NCBI RefSeq assembly: GCF_006438845.1
Contig: NZ_RCZJ01000005.1
Location: forward strand, 218,236-282,235
Length of the DNA: 64,000 nt
Origin: Variovorax ginsengisoli
GTDB lineage: Bacteria > Pseudomonadota > Gammaproteobacteria > Burkholderiales > Burkholderiaceae_C
Reading direction: 5' to 3'
Translations under genes and position numbers: made by a program
The notes under the pieces: model-generated
Database searches by the model: none
What the model saw: the letters and a program-made list of their open reading frames with translations, nothing else
Told to the model about the DNA's origin: nothing
Shown: piece after piece, positions 52,064 through 60,972 of the stretch
Layout of the letters: every line of letters begins with the position of its first letter
Position numbering within the stretch: the stretch's first letter is position 1

Positions 52064-53275
52064 TCAGGCCTGCGTTACGAGCTTCACGGCATCCACCGTG
52101 GGGTCCCGCAGCCTTTCCAGGTCCAAGCGTGCGCCCGCCGCGATCAACCGTTTGAGGGCCATGAATTCGCGTGCGTTGTTGATGCAGCACGCGCCCACGA
52201 TGCGTCCGTCTCGCAGTTGCATGATGCTGGCCTTGCCCGAAGTCGGATCGCCCCGCACCACTTCCTGGTCGCCGCCAGCCAAGCCCGCAACTTGGATCTT
52301 CAGGTGGTACTGGTCCGTCCAGTACCACGGAACCTCGGTGTAGGGCGGGGTCGACGGATCGATCAGGGCACGCGCAGCAGTCGCCGATTGCTTGTGGGCA
52401 TTCGACCAGGTCTCGATGCGTTCGAAGCGACCACTGACCGGATTGCGCTGGCGTGTGACGTCCCCAATGGCCAGGACATCGGGACAGGTGGTGCGGCCAT
52501 GCCCATCCACGAAGATGCCGTCATCCGTCGCAATGCCTGCCTCTCGCGCCAGAGTGTCGTTGGCGAGCACGCCGATACCCACGACTATGAGGTCCGTGCG
52601 CAGCTTGCTGCCATCGCTCAGGTCAAGCTGATCGCCGTCGAGCGACGAGATCGTGCAACCCAGCCGGAGATCGACGCCTTGGGTCCGATGAGTCAACTCG
52701 ACCAGTTCAGCCAGCGTCGAGGGCGCACAGCGATTGAGCACGCGCGGGGTGGCTTCGATCAACGTGACATTCGTGCCCTTGGCGCGGGCCGTTGCGGCCA
52801 GCTCGAGTCCGATCACGCCGCCGCCGATGACGGTCAGCGCGGCGCCGGGCACCAGCCGGGCGCGGATCTGGCGCGCATCGTGCAGCGTGCGCAGCGTCAG
52901 CACCGGTGCCGGTCCGTTGGCGAGCGTCGGCAGCGTGCGGGGCGAGGCACCGGTCGCGAAGACGAGCGTTCCCCATGAAAGCTGGCGACCATCGGCCAGC
53001 GTCACCTGTCGGCCTCGGAGATCGAGCGACACCGCGCGGGCGTTTCGAATCCACTCGACGTCTTTCACCTGCCGGAGGTCCAGACGAATTTTGTCTTCGT
53101 CGCCCTCGTGCTGGAATTCCTTCGACAGAGGCGGGCGGTCGTACGGCGCCTCGTTCTCTTCCGCCACAACGCAGATCGGCCCATTCCAGCCTTGGGAGCG
53201 CAGCGTTCCGACAAACGACACGGCAGCGAGCCCGCCGCCCAGTACCAATACGGGTTCCTTGATGGGTACGGTCAT
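52064..53275 (-). CDS. Ferredoxin reductase of a Rieske oxygenase system (FAD, NAD(P)H)
   Basis: This 403-residue flavoprotein has the FAD-binding VLGGGLAAV at the N-terminus, APYDRPPLSK, the NAD-binding VIGGGVIGLE near residue 150, and the second FAD motif CPDVLAIGDV. This is the BphA4/TodA class that passes electrons from NADH to a Rieske ferredoxin. The ferredoxin at 56111-56449 in the same operon is the obvious partner. Confidence 0.92.
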   Translation of the reverse strand: MTVPIKEPVLVLGGGLAAVSFVGTLRSQGWNGPICVVAEENEAPYDRPPLSKEFQHEGDEDKIRLDLRQVKDVEWIRNARAVSLDLRGRQVTLADGRQLSWGTLVFATGASPRTLPTLANGPAPVLTLRTLHDARQIRARLVPGAALTVIGGGVIGLELAATARAKGTNVTLIEATPRVLNRCAPSTLAELVELTHRTQGVDLRLGCTISSLDGDQLDLSDGSKLRTDLIVVGIGVLANDTLAREAGIATDDGIFVDGHGRTTCPDVLAIGDVTRQRNPVSGRFERIETWSNAHKQSATAARALIDPSTPPYTEVPWYWTDQYHLKIQVAGLAGGDQEVVRGDPTSGKASIMQLRDGRIVGACCINNAREFMALKRLIAAGARLDLERLRDPTVDAVKLVTQA

Positions 53276-53291
53276 TTCGAACGTTCTCCGC

Positions 53292-54083
53292 TTACACCAG
53301 GCGGCACGACACGCTGCCCAGGGCGCCGATATTGGCGCGGATCGTGTCGCCAGCGGAGACCGGCACCATGGGGCCCAGCGCGCCGGAAAGGATCACCTCG
53401 CCCGCGCGCAGCGGCTGCTTGCGTTCTCCCATGGTCTGGGCGAGCCAGTACGCGGCGCGCAGCGGATGGCCCAGGCATGCCGCGCCGATGCCGACCGATG
53501 CGGTCGCGCCGTTGCGGGTCATCAGCATCCCGAGTTCGCCGAGTGAAAGAGCACCGAGGGCCACCGGCTGGTCGCCAAGCACGTACAGGCTGCTCGAGGC
53601 GTTGTCCGCGACCGTGTCGACGAAGCTGATCTTCCAGTCCGAGATGGCGCTGTCGACGATCTCGAGTGCTGGCAGCGCATAGGCGACGCAGCGCAGGAAC
53701 TCGGCCCAGGTGGGGCGCTCGCCTGTCAGATCAGCACCCATGACGAAGGCCACCTCGGCCTCGATCTTGGGCTGCATCAGCCGAGTCGTCGGAATGTCCT
53801 GGCCATCGAGATACTCCATGTCGTCGAACAGCACGCCGAAGTCCGGCTGGTCGACCCCGAGCTGGGTCTGCACGGCCTTGGACGTCAGCCCGACCTTCTT
53901 GCCCACGATGCGCAGGCCCGAGGCCACGGCGGCCTGGACGTTGATCTCCGCGATGGCGTAGGCGGCATCGGCGGTCGCGATGCCGTACGTGCCGGAGATC
54001 GGTGGGATGGGCCGCTTAGAAAGCCTCGCCTCGCGAAGTGCGAGCGCGGCGTCGCGAGTGGCGGAGTCGGTGGTATAGGTCAC
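53292..54083 (-). CDS. mhpD: 2-oxopent-4-enoate (2-keto-4-pentenoate) hydratase
   Basis: This 263-residue enzyme of the fumarylacetoacetase-like fold hydrates 2-hydroxypenta-2,4-dienoate to 4-hydroxy-2-oxovalerate. Family features are GKKVGLTSKAVQ, KIEAEVAFVMGADL with the metal-binding Glu pair, ALEIVDSAISDWK and GHPLRAAYWLAQTM. It sits 14 bases from the aldolase gene. The symbol is by function class; bphH, dmpE and xylJ are equivalents. Confidence 0.9.
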   Translation of the reverse strand: MTYTTDSATRDAALALREARLSKRPIPPISGTYGIATADAAYAIAEINVQAAVASGLRIVGKKVGLTSKAVQTQLGVDQPDFGVLFDDMEYLDGQDIPTTRLMQPKIEAEVAFVMGADLTGERPTWAEFLRCVAYALPALEIVDSAISDWKISFVDTVADNASSSLYVLGDQPVALGALSLGELGMLMTRNGATASVGIGAACLGHPLRAAYWLAQTMGERKQPLRAGEVILSGALGPMVPVSAGDTIRANIGALGSVSCRLV

Positions 54084-54097
54084 TTGGCTATCTCCAG

Positions 54098-55138
54098 TCA
54101 GCTTGCCGAGTGCGAACTGTCCGGACGCGCCAAGTCCAGAGCCACATCGACGATCATGTCTTCCTGCCCACCGACCATCTTGCGACGGCCCAGTTCCACC
54201 AGTATGTCGACCGTCTTCAGTCCATACTTCTTCGATGCCACTTCGGCATGCCGCAGGAAGCTGCTGTACACGCCGGCATAGCCGAGAGCGAGGGTCTCGC
54301 GATCGACACGCACCGGCCGGTCCTGCAGCGGACGCACGATGTCGTCGGCCGCGTCCATCAGCTTGTACAGTTCAGTCCCGTGGTTCCAGCCCAGACGTGC
54401 CGCCGCTGCGATGAAGACTTCCAGCGGCGCGTTGCCGGCGCCTGCGCCCATGCCAGCAAGGCTGGCATCCACACGATCGCAACCTTCTTCGACAGCGACG
54501 ATGCTGTTGGCCACGCCAAGGCTCAGGTTGTGGTGGGCGTGCATGCCGGTGTGCGTCTCTGGCTTGAGCACATCCTTGAATGCACGGAAGCGGTCGCGGA
54601 CCTCGTTCATGTTGAGGGCGCCACCCGAATCCACCACGTAGCAGCAGGTGGCACCGTAGCTCTCCATCAGCTTGGCCTGCTGCGCCAGCGCCGCGGGCGT
54701 CGTCATGTGGCTCATCATCAGAAAGCCGACGGCTTCCATGCCAAGTTCACGGGCGTACTCGATATGCTGGCGCGACACGTCGGCCTCGGTGCAATGGGTG
54801 GCCACGCGCACGATGCGCGCGCCGGCCTGGTAGGCCGCCTTCAAGTCATGGACGGTACCGATGCCCGGAAGCAGCAGCGTCGCGATCTTCGCGTGCTTGA
54901 CCACGCTGGCGACCGCCTCGATCCATTCGACATCGGTGTGCGCGCCGAAGCCGTAGTTGAAGCTGCCGCCTTGCAGGCCATCGCCGTGAGCTACTTCGAT
55001 GGAGTCGACCTTGGCCTCGTCCAGCGCACTCGCGATCTGCATCGCCTGCTGCACGCTGTATTGATGGCGAATGGCATGGCTGCCGTCACGCAACGTGACG
55101 TCCGAGATGTAGATCTTCTTGTCGGCTTGGTGTGTCAT
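54098..55138 (-). CDS. mhpE: 4-hydroxy-2-oxovalerate aldolase
   Basis: This 346-residue DRE-TIM enzyme splits 4-hydroxy-2-oxovalerate into pyruvate and acetaldehyde. The N-terminal [11 protein letters not shown] carries the catalytic Arg and metal-binding Asp. HAHHNLSLG holds the two metal-binding His residues. The C-terminal domain ([25 protein letters not shown]) docks with the dehydrogenase to channel acetaldehyde. ATG 55138 matches the family N-terminus; the frame runs on upstream into the next gene. Confidence 0.94.
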   Translation of the reverse strand: MTHQADKKIYISDVTLRDGSHAIRHQYSVQQAMQIASALDEAKVDSIEVAHGDGLQGGSFNYGFGAHTDVEWIEAVASVVKHAKIATLLLPGIGTVHDLKAAYQAGARIVRVATHCTEADVSRQHIEYARELGMEAVGFLMMSHMTTPAALAQQAKLMESYGATCCYVVDSGGALNMNEVRDRFRAFKDVLKPETHTGMHAHHNLSLGVANSIVAVEEGCDRVDASLAGMGAGAGNAPLEVFIAAAARLGWNHGTELYKLMDAADDIVRPLQDRPVRVDRETLALGYAGVYSSFLRHAEVASKKYGLKTVDILVELGRRKMVGGQEDMIVDVALDLARPDSSHSAS

Positions 55139-55151
55139 TTCAATGTCTCCC

Positions 55152-56114
55152 TCAACCCAGTGCGGCCACAGCACCGAACACGCGATCGGCCATGGATTCG
55201 GCAGTGCGCAGCGCTGCACTGGTCATGATGTCCAGATTGCCGGCATAGGCCGGAAGGTAATGCGCGGCGCCTTCGACTTCGAGGAAGATCGATGTCTTGA
55301 GTCCGTGCAAGCGGGCACCAACGCCCGGGATGCGAATCGGCTGGTCAGCCTCGATCCGGTCGAACTGAACTTTTTGCTTGAGTCGGTAGCCGGGGACGTA
55401 GGCTGTGACGTCGGCCACCATGCGCTCAATCGATGCGGAGATGGCGTCCTCGTCGGCAAAGTCGCTCAACGTATAGACCGTGTCGCGCATCATCAATGGC
55501 GGTTCCGCGGGGTTGAGCACGATGATGGCTTTGCCTTTGGCCGCGCGACCCACCACTTCGATCGCCCTGGACGTGGTTTCGGTGAACTCGTCGATGTTCG
55601 CGCGGGTGCCGGGGCCGGCGCTCTTGCTTGAGATGCTGGCGACGATCTCGCCGTAGTGCACTTTCGTGACACGTGAGACCGCTGCAACCATCGGGATGGT
55701 GGCTTGGCCGCCGCAGGTGACCATGTTCACGTTCGAGGCAGTCAAATGATCCTGGCCATTCACCACGGGGATGCAGTACGGACCGATGGCGGCGGGCGTC
55801 AGGTCGATCAGGCGGATGTGTGGCTTGAGGCTACGCAGGAAGGCATCGTTCTTGACGTGCGCACCGGCCGAGGTGGCATCGAAAACGATGTCGATGTCTT
55901 CGAACACAGGCAGGCGCGAAAGGCCTTCCACGCCTTCGTGGGTGGTCGCGACGCCCATGCGTGCAGCACGGGCCAGACCATCGGATGCGGCGTCGATGCC
56001 GACCATGGCGCCCATCTCGATGTTGCGACCGTGGCGCAGGATCTTGATCATCAGATCAGTCCCGATGTTGCCGCTGCCGATGATGGCGGCCTTCAATTTT
56101 CTATTCACCTTCAT
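55152..56114 (-). CDS. mhpF: Acetaldehyde dehydrogenase (acylating)
   Basis: This 320-residue enzyme turns acetaldehyde, CoA and NAD+ into acetyl-CoA. The Rossmann motif is [10 protein letters not shown] and the catalytic Cys is C134 in [12 protein letters not shown]. The C-terminal [28 protein letters not shown] segment is typical. It partners with the aldolase 13 bases downstream. ATG 56114 overlaps the ferredoxin stop by four bases. Confidence 0.95.
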   Translation of the reverse strand: MKVNRKLKAAIIGSGNIGTDLMIKILRHGRNIEMGAMVGIDAASDGLARAARMGVATTHEGVEGLSRLPVFEDIDIVFDATSAGAHVKNDAFLRSLKPHIRLIDLTPAAIGPYCIPVVNGQDHLTASNVNMVTCGGQATIPMVAAVSRVTKVHYGEIVASISSKSAGPGTRANIDEFTETTSRAIEVVGRAAKGKAIIVLNPAEPPLMMRDTVYTLSDFADEDAISASIERMVADVTAYVPGYRLKQKVQFDRIEADQPIRIPGVGARLHGLKTSIFLEVEGAAHYLPAYAGNLDIMTSAALRTAESMADRVFGAVAALG

Positions 56115-56449
56115 TCTGTCGTCCTCAAAGATTCGTTGGAAATGCAGATTCGGCCGCTGACGACCTGCGAGGGATAGACCTGCACGGGCGTGTCCACCGG
56201 GCCGTCGATGGCCGCGCCCGTCTTGATGCAGAACTTGCCGGCATGCAGCGGGCATTCGACGGTGCCGTCCTCCACATAGCCGTCGCACAGCGATGCCAGG
56301 CCGTGCGTGCAGGTGTCGTCGATCACGTGGAATGTGTCGTCCAGCCGGAACACGGCCAGCGATGGCCGGCCAGGCAAGTCAACGCGTAAGCCGGCATCGG
56401 ACGGCACGTCCGCCTCGGCGCAAAGAGAGATCAGGTTGTCCATATTCAT
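56111..56449 (-). CDS. Rieske [2Fe-2S] ferredoxin component
   Basis: This 112-residue protein is a single Rieske domain with cluster ligands C47 and H49 (DDTCTHG) and C66 and H69 (ECPLHAG). It has the BphA3 size and should shuttle electrons from the reductase at 52064 to the oxygenase at 58239-59968. It overlaps both neighbours by ATGA, which sets the start at 56449. Confidence 0.94.
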   Translation of the reverse strand: MNMDNLISLCAEADVPSDAGLRVDLPGRPSLAVFRLDDTFHVIDDTCTHGLASLCDGYVEDGTVECPLHAGKFCIKTGAAIDGPVDTPVQVYPSQVVSGRICISNESLRTTE

Positions 56450-57423
56450 TCGGGCTTGATGCCGTTGTCCTTTACCACCTGGGTCCACTTCGCGATCTCG
56501 GAGCGGATGTAGCTCCCGAATTGCTCCGAAGAGCCACCCAATATCTGCAGCTCACCGCCTGGAGACAGCTGCTTGGCGACCTTCGGGTCCTTGAGCACGG
56601 TGTTCACGGCCTCGTTGAGCTTCGCCACGATGTCCGCCGGGGTCCCTGCGGGCGCGCAGAGCCCGCTCCATGCAGTGGAGTCGAAGCCGGCGACTCCCTG
56701 CTCGGCGACCGTCTTCACTTCGCGGATCGCGGCGATGCGCTCCGTACCGCCTACCGCGAGCGCGCGCAGGCGGCCAGCCTCGATCAGAGGCAGGACGTCC
56801 AACACGGATGCGAACGCGATGCTCACCTCGCCTGAGGTGACGGCCTGGACAGCGGGCGCGCTGCCCTTGTAGGGAATCGCCGTCAGCTGGATACCAGTCC
56901 GGTTCTCGAGCAGTTCCATGGCCAGGTGCACCGAACTGCCCACGCCGTTGTGGGCGTAGTTCAGCGCGGCGCTGGAGCGCTTCGCCAGGGCGACGAACTC
57001 GCCGAAGGTCTGTATGGGCGAGCTCGCTGGCACCACGAGAACGTTGGGTGCAGAGACTAGGAGCGAGATCGGCGCGAAGCTTTTGATCGGTTCGTATTGG
57101 AGATGGGGCGACAGCGCCGGGGATATCGCGTTCGGTCCGACGCCGGCGAGCAACAGGGTGTAGCCGTCTGGTGGCGACGAAGCCACCTGGGCCGCTGCGA
57201 TGACGCCGTTGGCGCCAACCTTGTTGTCAACGATCAACTGCTGCTTGAGTGGTACGCGCAGCGCAGCGCCGAGGATGCGCGCTACCCGGTCGTAATAGCC
57301 GCCGGCTGGATAGGGAACAACGATCTTCACCGGCCGTTCGGGATAGGCGTCTGCCCGAGCGAAGCCGGGTCGAGAGAGAAGCGCAAACGTCATGCCAAGA
57401 GCTGTCCTTCGTGTGTGCTTCAT
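56446..57423 (-). CDS. Bug-type substrate-binding protein, first gene of the leftward operon
   Basis: This 325-residue exported protein has a signal peptide ending near FARA. YPERPVKIVVPYPAGGYYD, PPDGYTLLLAG and NYAHNGVGSSVHLAMELL are Bug-family signatures. TphC, the terephthalate-binding protein of Comamonas, belongs to this family, so an aromatic dicarboxylate or related acid is a fair guess for its ligand. It is coupled to the ferredoxin gene by ATGA. Confidence 0.9.
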   Translation of the reverse strand: MKHTRRTALGMTFALLSRPGFARADAYPERPVKIVVPYPAGGYYDRVARILGAALRVPLKQQLIVDNKVGANGVIAAAQVASSPPDGYTLLLAGVGPNAISPALSPHLQYEPIKSFAPISLLVSAPNVLVVPASSPIQTFGEFVALAKRSSAALNYAHNGVGSSVHLAMELLENRTGIQLTAIPYKGSAPAVQAVTSGEVSIAFASVLDVLPLIEAGRLRALAVGGTERIAAIREVKTVAEQGVAGFDSTAWSGLCAPAGTPADIVAKLNEAVNTVLKDPKVAKQLSPGGELQILGGSSEQFGSYIRSEIAKWTQVVKDNGIKPE

Positions 57424-57557
57424 GCGTTGTCTCCATCTATTTGCCGGCGACTGTAGGGTCGAAATAAATGAAAGTCAACAAAATTTCGAAATCGTGATGA
57501 ATTTCGATTTATGGTTTATAGTCGCCCTGAATCCATCCCCGGAAGGCGAGATCCGAC
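57424..57557. promoter_or_regulatory. Divergent promoter/operator region of the catabolic operons
   Basis: For the leftward operon, TTGACT (57473-57478 on the complement) and TACAGT (57450-57455) are spaced by 17 bases. For the rightward operon, TATAGT lies at 57517-57522 with no good -35. Two copies of AATTTCGA (57482-57489 and 57500-57507) are 18 bases apart between the promoters. They are candidate sites for the adjacent GntR regulator. Confidence 0.55.
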
Positions 57558-58238
57558 ATGTCCACTGCAAAGCTGAGCATCGCCAGCACTCTCACGTCGC
57601 AACTGCGCGACGGCATCCTCTCTGGCAGCTTGATGCCTAACACCAGGCTGCGTCTGGAAGAACTGGGCGCGCGGTACGGGGTGAGCCTGAGCCCGGTGCG
57701 TGAAGCCTTGTTGCGTCTGACGGGGGAGGGACTCGTCGTCAGCGAGGATCAGCGGGGTTTCCGTGTCGCCGAAGCCTCCATAGCTCACCTCGACGAAGTC
57801 ACTCGCCTTAGGGCGCACATGGAGCCGTTCGCGCTACGCCGGTCGATTGAATGCGGCGATCCGGCATGGGAAGAAAACCTGGTGTCGATGTTCCACCGGC
57901 TCACGCGCATCGAGCAGCGCGACGGCTTCGTGCCATTTCTCGACGAATGGGAGCGCACGCATCACGATTTCCATCTGGGTCTGATCGCCGGCTGCCGCAT
58001 GCCGATGCTGATCCAGTTTTGCGGGACCCTGCATGACCAGTCGGATCGTTACCGACGGCTGTTTCTGAAGACCCGCCCGCCGCAACGCAATGTCGCCAAA
58101 GAGCACGCCGCCATCATGAAGGCGGCACTCGATCGCGACGCCGACACCGCCTGCGAACTGCTGCGCGCGCACAGCGAGCGAACCGCGAAGAACGTCCAAG
58201 CCTTCATGCGCGAGAACAACCTTTTGAACGGAGACTAA
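57558..58238 (+). CDS. GntR-family (FCD) transcriptional regulator
   Basis: A 226-residue regulator. The N-terminal winged helix-turn-helix reads LRDGILSGSLMPNTRLRLEE and LGARYGVSLSPVREALLRL. The C-terminal all-helical FCD domain (residues about 80-215) has the likely metal/ligand His and Asp residues in HHDFHLGLIAG and EHAAIMKAAL. FCD regulators typically sense carboxylic acids and repress catabolic operons. Its stop touches the oxygenase ATG, so it is the first gene of the operon it probably controls. Confidence 0.9.
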   Translation: MSTAKLSIASTLTSQLRDGILSGSLMPNTRLRLEELGARYGVSLSPVREALLRLTGEGLVVSEDQRGFRVAEASIAHLDEVTRLRAHMEPFALRRSIECGDPAWEENLVSMFHRLTRIEQRDGFVPFLDEWERTHHDFHLGLIAGCRMPMLIQFCGTLHDQSDRYRRLFLKTRPPQRNVAKEHAAIMKAALDRDADTACELLRAHSERTAKNVQAFMRENNLLNGD

Positions 58239-59480
58239 ATGACTGCGCACTCTACGCAAGAGCGGTCCACCTGGCCGCAGAACGAACTCACCCGAGTTCC
58301 CTACTGGGTCTACGACGACCAAGACGTGTATCGACAGGAGCAGGAGGACATCTACCAGGGGCCGGTGTGGAACTACCTGGGGCTTGAGGCCGAATTGCCG
58401 GAGCAGGGTGACTACAAGACCACATTCGTGGGCGACATGCCAGTAATCGTGGTGCGTGGCGAGGACGGCACGATCAGCGCGTTCGAGAACCGCTGCGCCC
58501 ATCGCGGCTCCCTGCTGGCGCTGAAGAATCGCGGCAAGGCGAAGAATTTCACCTGCGTCTACCACGCTTGGTCGCACGACCTGCAGGGCAACCTCAAGAG
58601 CGTGGCCTTTCGCCGCGGCATCAATGGCGAAGGCGGCATGCCGGCAGACTTCGATCTCAAGCAGCATGGCCCCCGCAAGCTGCGCACCCAGACCTTCTGC
58701 GGTCTGGTGTTCGGTACCTTGTCGGCCGAAACGCCTGACATCGAGACCTACCTGGGCGAAGCGGTCACCGCGCGACTGCGCCGCGTTCTGCACAAGCCGA
58801 TCCGCATCTATGGTCAGTACACGCAGGCGCTGCCTAACAACTGGAAGCTGTACTTCGAGAACGTCAAGGACACTTACCACTCCAGTCTGCTGCACACCTT
58901 CTTCGCCACTTTCAAGGTGTCTCGCCTGTCGCAGGGCGGTGGCGTCATCGTGTCGGACAGCGGCGGCCACCATGTCAGCTACTCGTTGAGCCACAAGGGC
59001 GGCAAGGACGAGGAGTTTGCCAAGGAAGGCCTGCGCAGCAACCAGGAAGACTTTTCGTTGAACGATGCCAGTGTGCTGGACATCGTCGACGAGTTTGGCG
59101 ACGGCTGTCATGTGCAGATCTTGTCGGTGTTTCCCGGCTTCGTGCTCCAGGCCATCCACAACAGCCTGGCGGTGCGGCAGATCCTGCCGAAGAGCACCCG
59201 GCAGACCGATCTGGTCTGGACGTTGATCGGCTTTACTGATGACGACGAGCGCATGCAAACGCTGCGCATGAAGCACGCCAATCTCGTCGGCCCGGCGGGC
59301 TACGTGTCCATGGAGGACGGCGCGGTCGGCGGCTTCGTGCAGCGCGGTACCGCGGGGGCGTCCTGTCAATCGTCGGTGGTGATGATGGGTGGCGCGAGCA
59401 CCTCCACATCGTCGTCCCGCGCATCGGAAAACTCGATCCGCGGTTTCTGGAAGTTCTATCGCAACCTGGTGAAGCTCTGA
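58239..59480 (+). CDS. Rieske aromatic-ring dioxygenase large subunit, terephthalate-dioxygenase-like
   Basis: A 413-residue oxygenase. The Rieske cluster ligands are C86, H88, C106 and H109 (NRCAHRG and CVYHAW). The catalytic Fe(II) site follows D-x2-H-x4-H at D211, H214 and H219. It matches my recollection of TphA2 of Comamonas in length and in many segments (IYQGPVWNYLGLE, GGMPADF, LPNNWKLYFENVKD). Related salicylate-5-hydroxylase and anthranilate dioxygenase large subunits are more distant. The substrate is therefore likely a carboxylated aromatic. Unlike TphA, which uses one reductase, this cluster has a separate ferredoxin and reductase. Confidence 0.9.
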   Translation: MTAHSTQERSTWPQNELTRVPYWVYDDQDVYRQEQEDIYQGPVWNYLGLEAELPEQGDYKTTFVGDMPVIVVRGEDGTISAFENRCAHRGSLLALKNRGKAKNFTCVYHAWSHDLQGNLKSVAFRRGINGEGGMPADFDLKQHGPRKLRTQTFCGLVFGTLSAETPDIETYLGEAVTARLRRVLHKPIRIYGQYTQALPNNWKLYFENVKDTYHSSLLHTFFATFKVSRLSQGGGVIVSDSGGHHVSYSLSHKGGKDEEFAKEGLRSNQEDFSLNDASVLDIVDEFGDGCHVQILSVFPGFVLQAIHNSLAVRQILPKSTRQTDLVWTLIGFTDDDERMQTLRMKHANLVGPAGYVSMEDGAVGGFVQRGTAGASCQSSVVMMGGASTSTSSSRASENSIRGFWKFYRNLVKL

Positions 59481-59968
59481 TGGCCGACATTCATAACGAC
59501 AAAGCTGCGCTGATTGGCTTGCTCGCCGACACAATGGAAGACTACGCACGCGCCATCGATCTCGATCAGCTTGAACGCTGGCCCGGCTTCTTCGATGAGA
59601 AGTGCATCTACAAGGTGACGTCGCGCGAGAACGTTGAGGCGGGCTATCCCTTTGGCGTGCTCTTCGCCGATTCCCGCGGCATGCTGACCGACCGGGTGAG
59701 GTCATTGCGTGAAGCGAATATTTATGAAGGGCAGGTCTACCGGCACCTGATGGGTCGGCCCTTCATCATGTCCATGGACAACGGGCTCGTGCAAGCCGAG
59801 ACAAGCTTTCTGATCCTGCGGACCATGCGCACTGGCGAGATGTCCACCTTCGCCGCCGGCGTCTATCAAGACCGCGTACGCATCGCCGACGGGAGGGCTT
59901 CTTTCGTCGAGCGCGTCGTGGTGTGCGACAGCTCGCGCGTCGACACACTGCTGGCGCTGCCGCTGTGA
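59480..59968 (+). CDS. Aromatic-ring dioxygenase small (beta) subunit
   Basis: This 162-residue NTF2-like beta subunit contains DTMEDYARAIDLDQLERWPGFF near the N-terminus and a final strand set around VVCDSSRVDTLLALPL. It assembles with the large subunit into an alpha-beta oligomer and mainly has a structural role. The ATG overlaps the large-subunit stop (TGATG). Length is similar to TphA3 (about 154). Confidence 0.92.
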   Translation: MADIHNDKAALIGLLADTMEDYARAIDLDQLERWPGFFDEKCIYKVTSRENVEAGYPFGVLFADSRGMLTDRVRSLREANIYEGQVYRHLMGRPFIMSMDNGLVQAETSFLILRTMRTGEMSTFAAGVYQDRVRIADGRASFVERVVVCDSSRVDTLLALPL

Positions 59969-60972
59969 ACGAAGTGCCCGCTCGGCGCGTGGTCGCCGTG
60001 ACGCTTGGCGATCCGGCCGGGGTCGGGCCGGAGATCGCGCTCAAGGCAGCGGCGGATCCGCGCGTCAAGGAACGCTGTCGCATTGTGCTGTTCGGCGACC
60101 GTCGGGCGCTAGACGTGCATGCCCAGCGCTGTGGCATGTCCATCGACTGCCGCACACTGTCGTCGGTATCGGAGATCGCCGGCTGCTCCGACGAGTTGGC
60201 CATCGTTCATGTCGACAGCCTGGGCGAGGGCCTGGAACTCGGCGTCGTGGCCGCCCGGTATGGCGCGGCCACGGTGGCAGCGCTCGACGCGGCCGTGCAG
60301 GCCGCGATGGACGGGCATGTCGATGCTGTTGTTGGCGCGCCCATTCACGAGGTGGCGATCAAAGAGGCGGGCATCGCCTTCGACGGCCACCCCTCATACC
60401 TGGCTAGGCGCACGAACACGCCCATCGACGAAGTGGTGCTGATGCTGTGCTGGGACACGATGCGTATTGCGCACGTGACGGTGCATCTGAGCACGCGTGA
60501 CGCCATCGACATGATCACGCGCGAGCGGGTCCAGAAGGTGATCCGCTCGACGGCTCGGGCGTTGCGCCGGCTCGGATATGCACGGCCCCGCATCGGTGTG
60601 TCTGGCGTCAACCCGCACGCCGGGGAGTCGGGCCTTTTCGGCACTGAGGAAATCGAGCGCATCGTTCCCGCCATTGAGGCCTGTCGCGGCGAAGACATCG
60701 AGTTGATCGGACCGATCGGCGCGGACACATTGCTGCCACGCGGCGATTGTGATGCTTTCATTGTGATGCTTCACGACCAAGGCCATGTGCCTGCCAAGCT
60801 GATGGCCAGGCATGGCGCGGCAGCGCTGTCGATCGGAACACCGGTGCTGTTCTCATCGGTCGGCCACGGTACGGCCATGGACATCGCCGGACAAAACAAG
60901 GCCAGCCCCGAGGCCATGGTGCAGGCTTTGATGCAGGTGACCCATATGCATTCACGAGGAGCTATCCAATGA
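59965..60972 (+). CDS. PdxA/TphB-family dihydrodiol dehydrogenase
   Basis: This 335-residue protein belongs to the 4-hydroxythreonine-4-phosphate dehydrogenase (PdxA) family: VTLGDPAGVGPEIALKA at the start, then APIHEVAIKEAG, GVSGVNPHAGESGLFG and ADTLLPRGDCDAFIVMLHDQGHVPAKL with metal-binding His residues. Directly after a TphA2A3-like pair it is more likely a TphB-type enzyme. That enzyme oxidises a cis-dihydrodiol carboxylate with loss of CO2 to give a catechol. GTG 59965 overlaps the previous stop. Confidence 0.88.
   Translation: MNEVPARRVVAVTLGDPAGVGPEIALKAAADPRVKERCRIVLFGDRRALDVHAQRCGMSIDCRTLSSVSEIAGCSDELAIVHVDSLGEGLELGVVAARYGAATVAALDAAVQAAMDGHVDAVVGAPIHEVAIKEAGIAFDGHPSYLARRTNTPIDEVVLMLCWDTMRIAHVTVHLSTRDAIDMITRERVQKVIRSTARALRRLGYARPRIGVSGVNPHAGESGLFGTEEIERIVPAIEACRGEDIELIGPIGADTLLPRGDCDAFIVMLHDQGHVPAKLMARHGAAALSIGTPVLFSSVGHGTAMDIAGQNKASPEAMVQALMQVTHMHSRGAIQ

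Noticed and set aside
57834..59705. 623-codon leftward open frame opposite the regulator and oxygenase
   Set aside because: It is the antisense of clearly identified genes, and the product is His/Arg-rich without recognisable motifs.
58239..60972. Straight assignment of the cluster as terephthalate degradation (tphA2A3B)
   Set aside because: The large subunit and PdxA-like enzyme fit, but a separate ferredoxin/reductase pair and the hydrolytic meta-cleavage genes do not match the known tph route. The substrate is left open.
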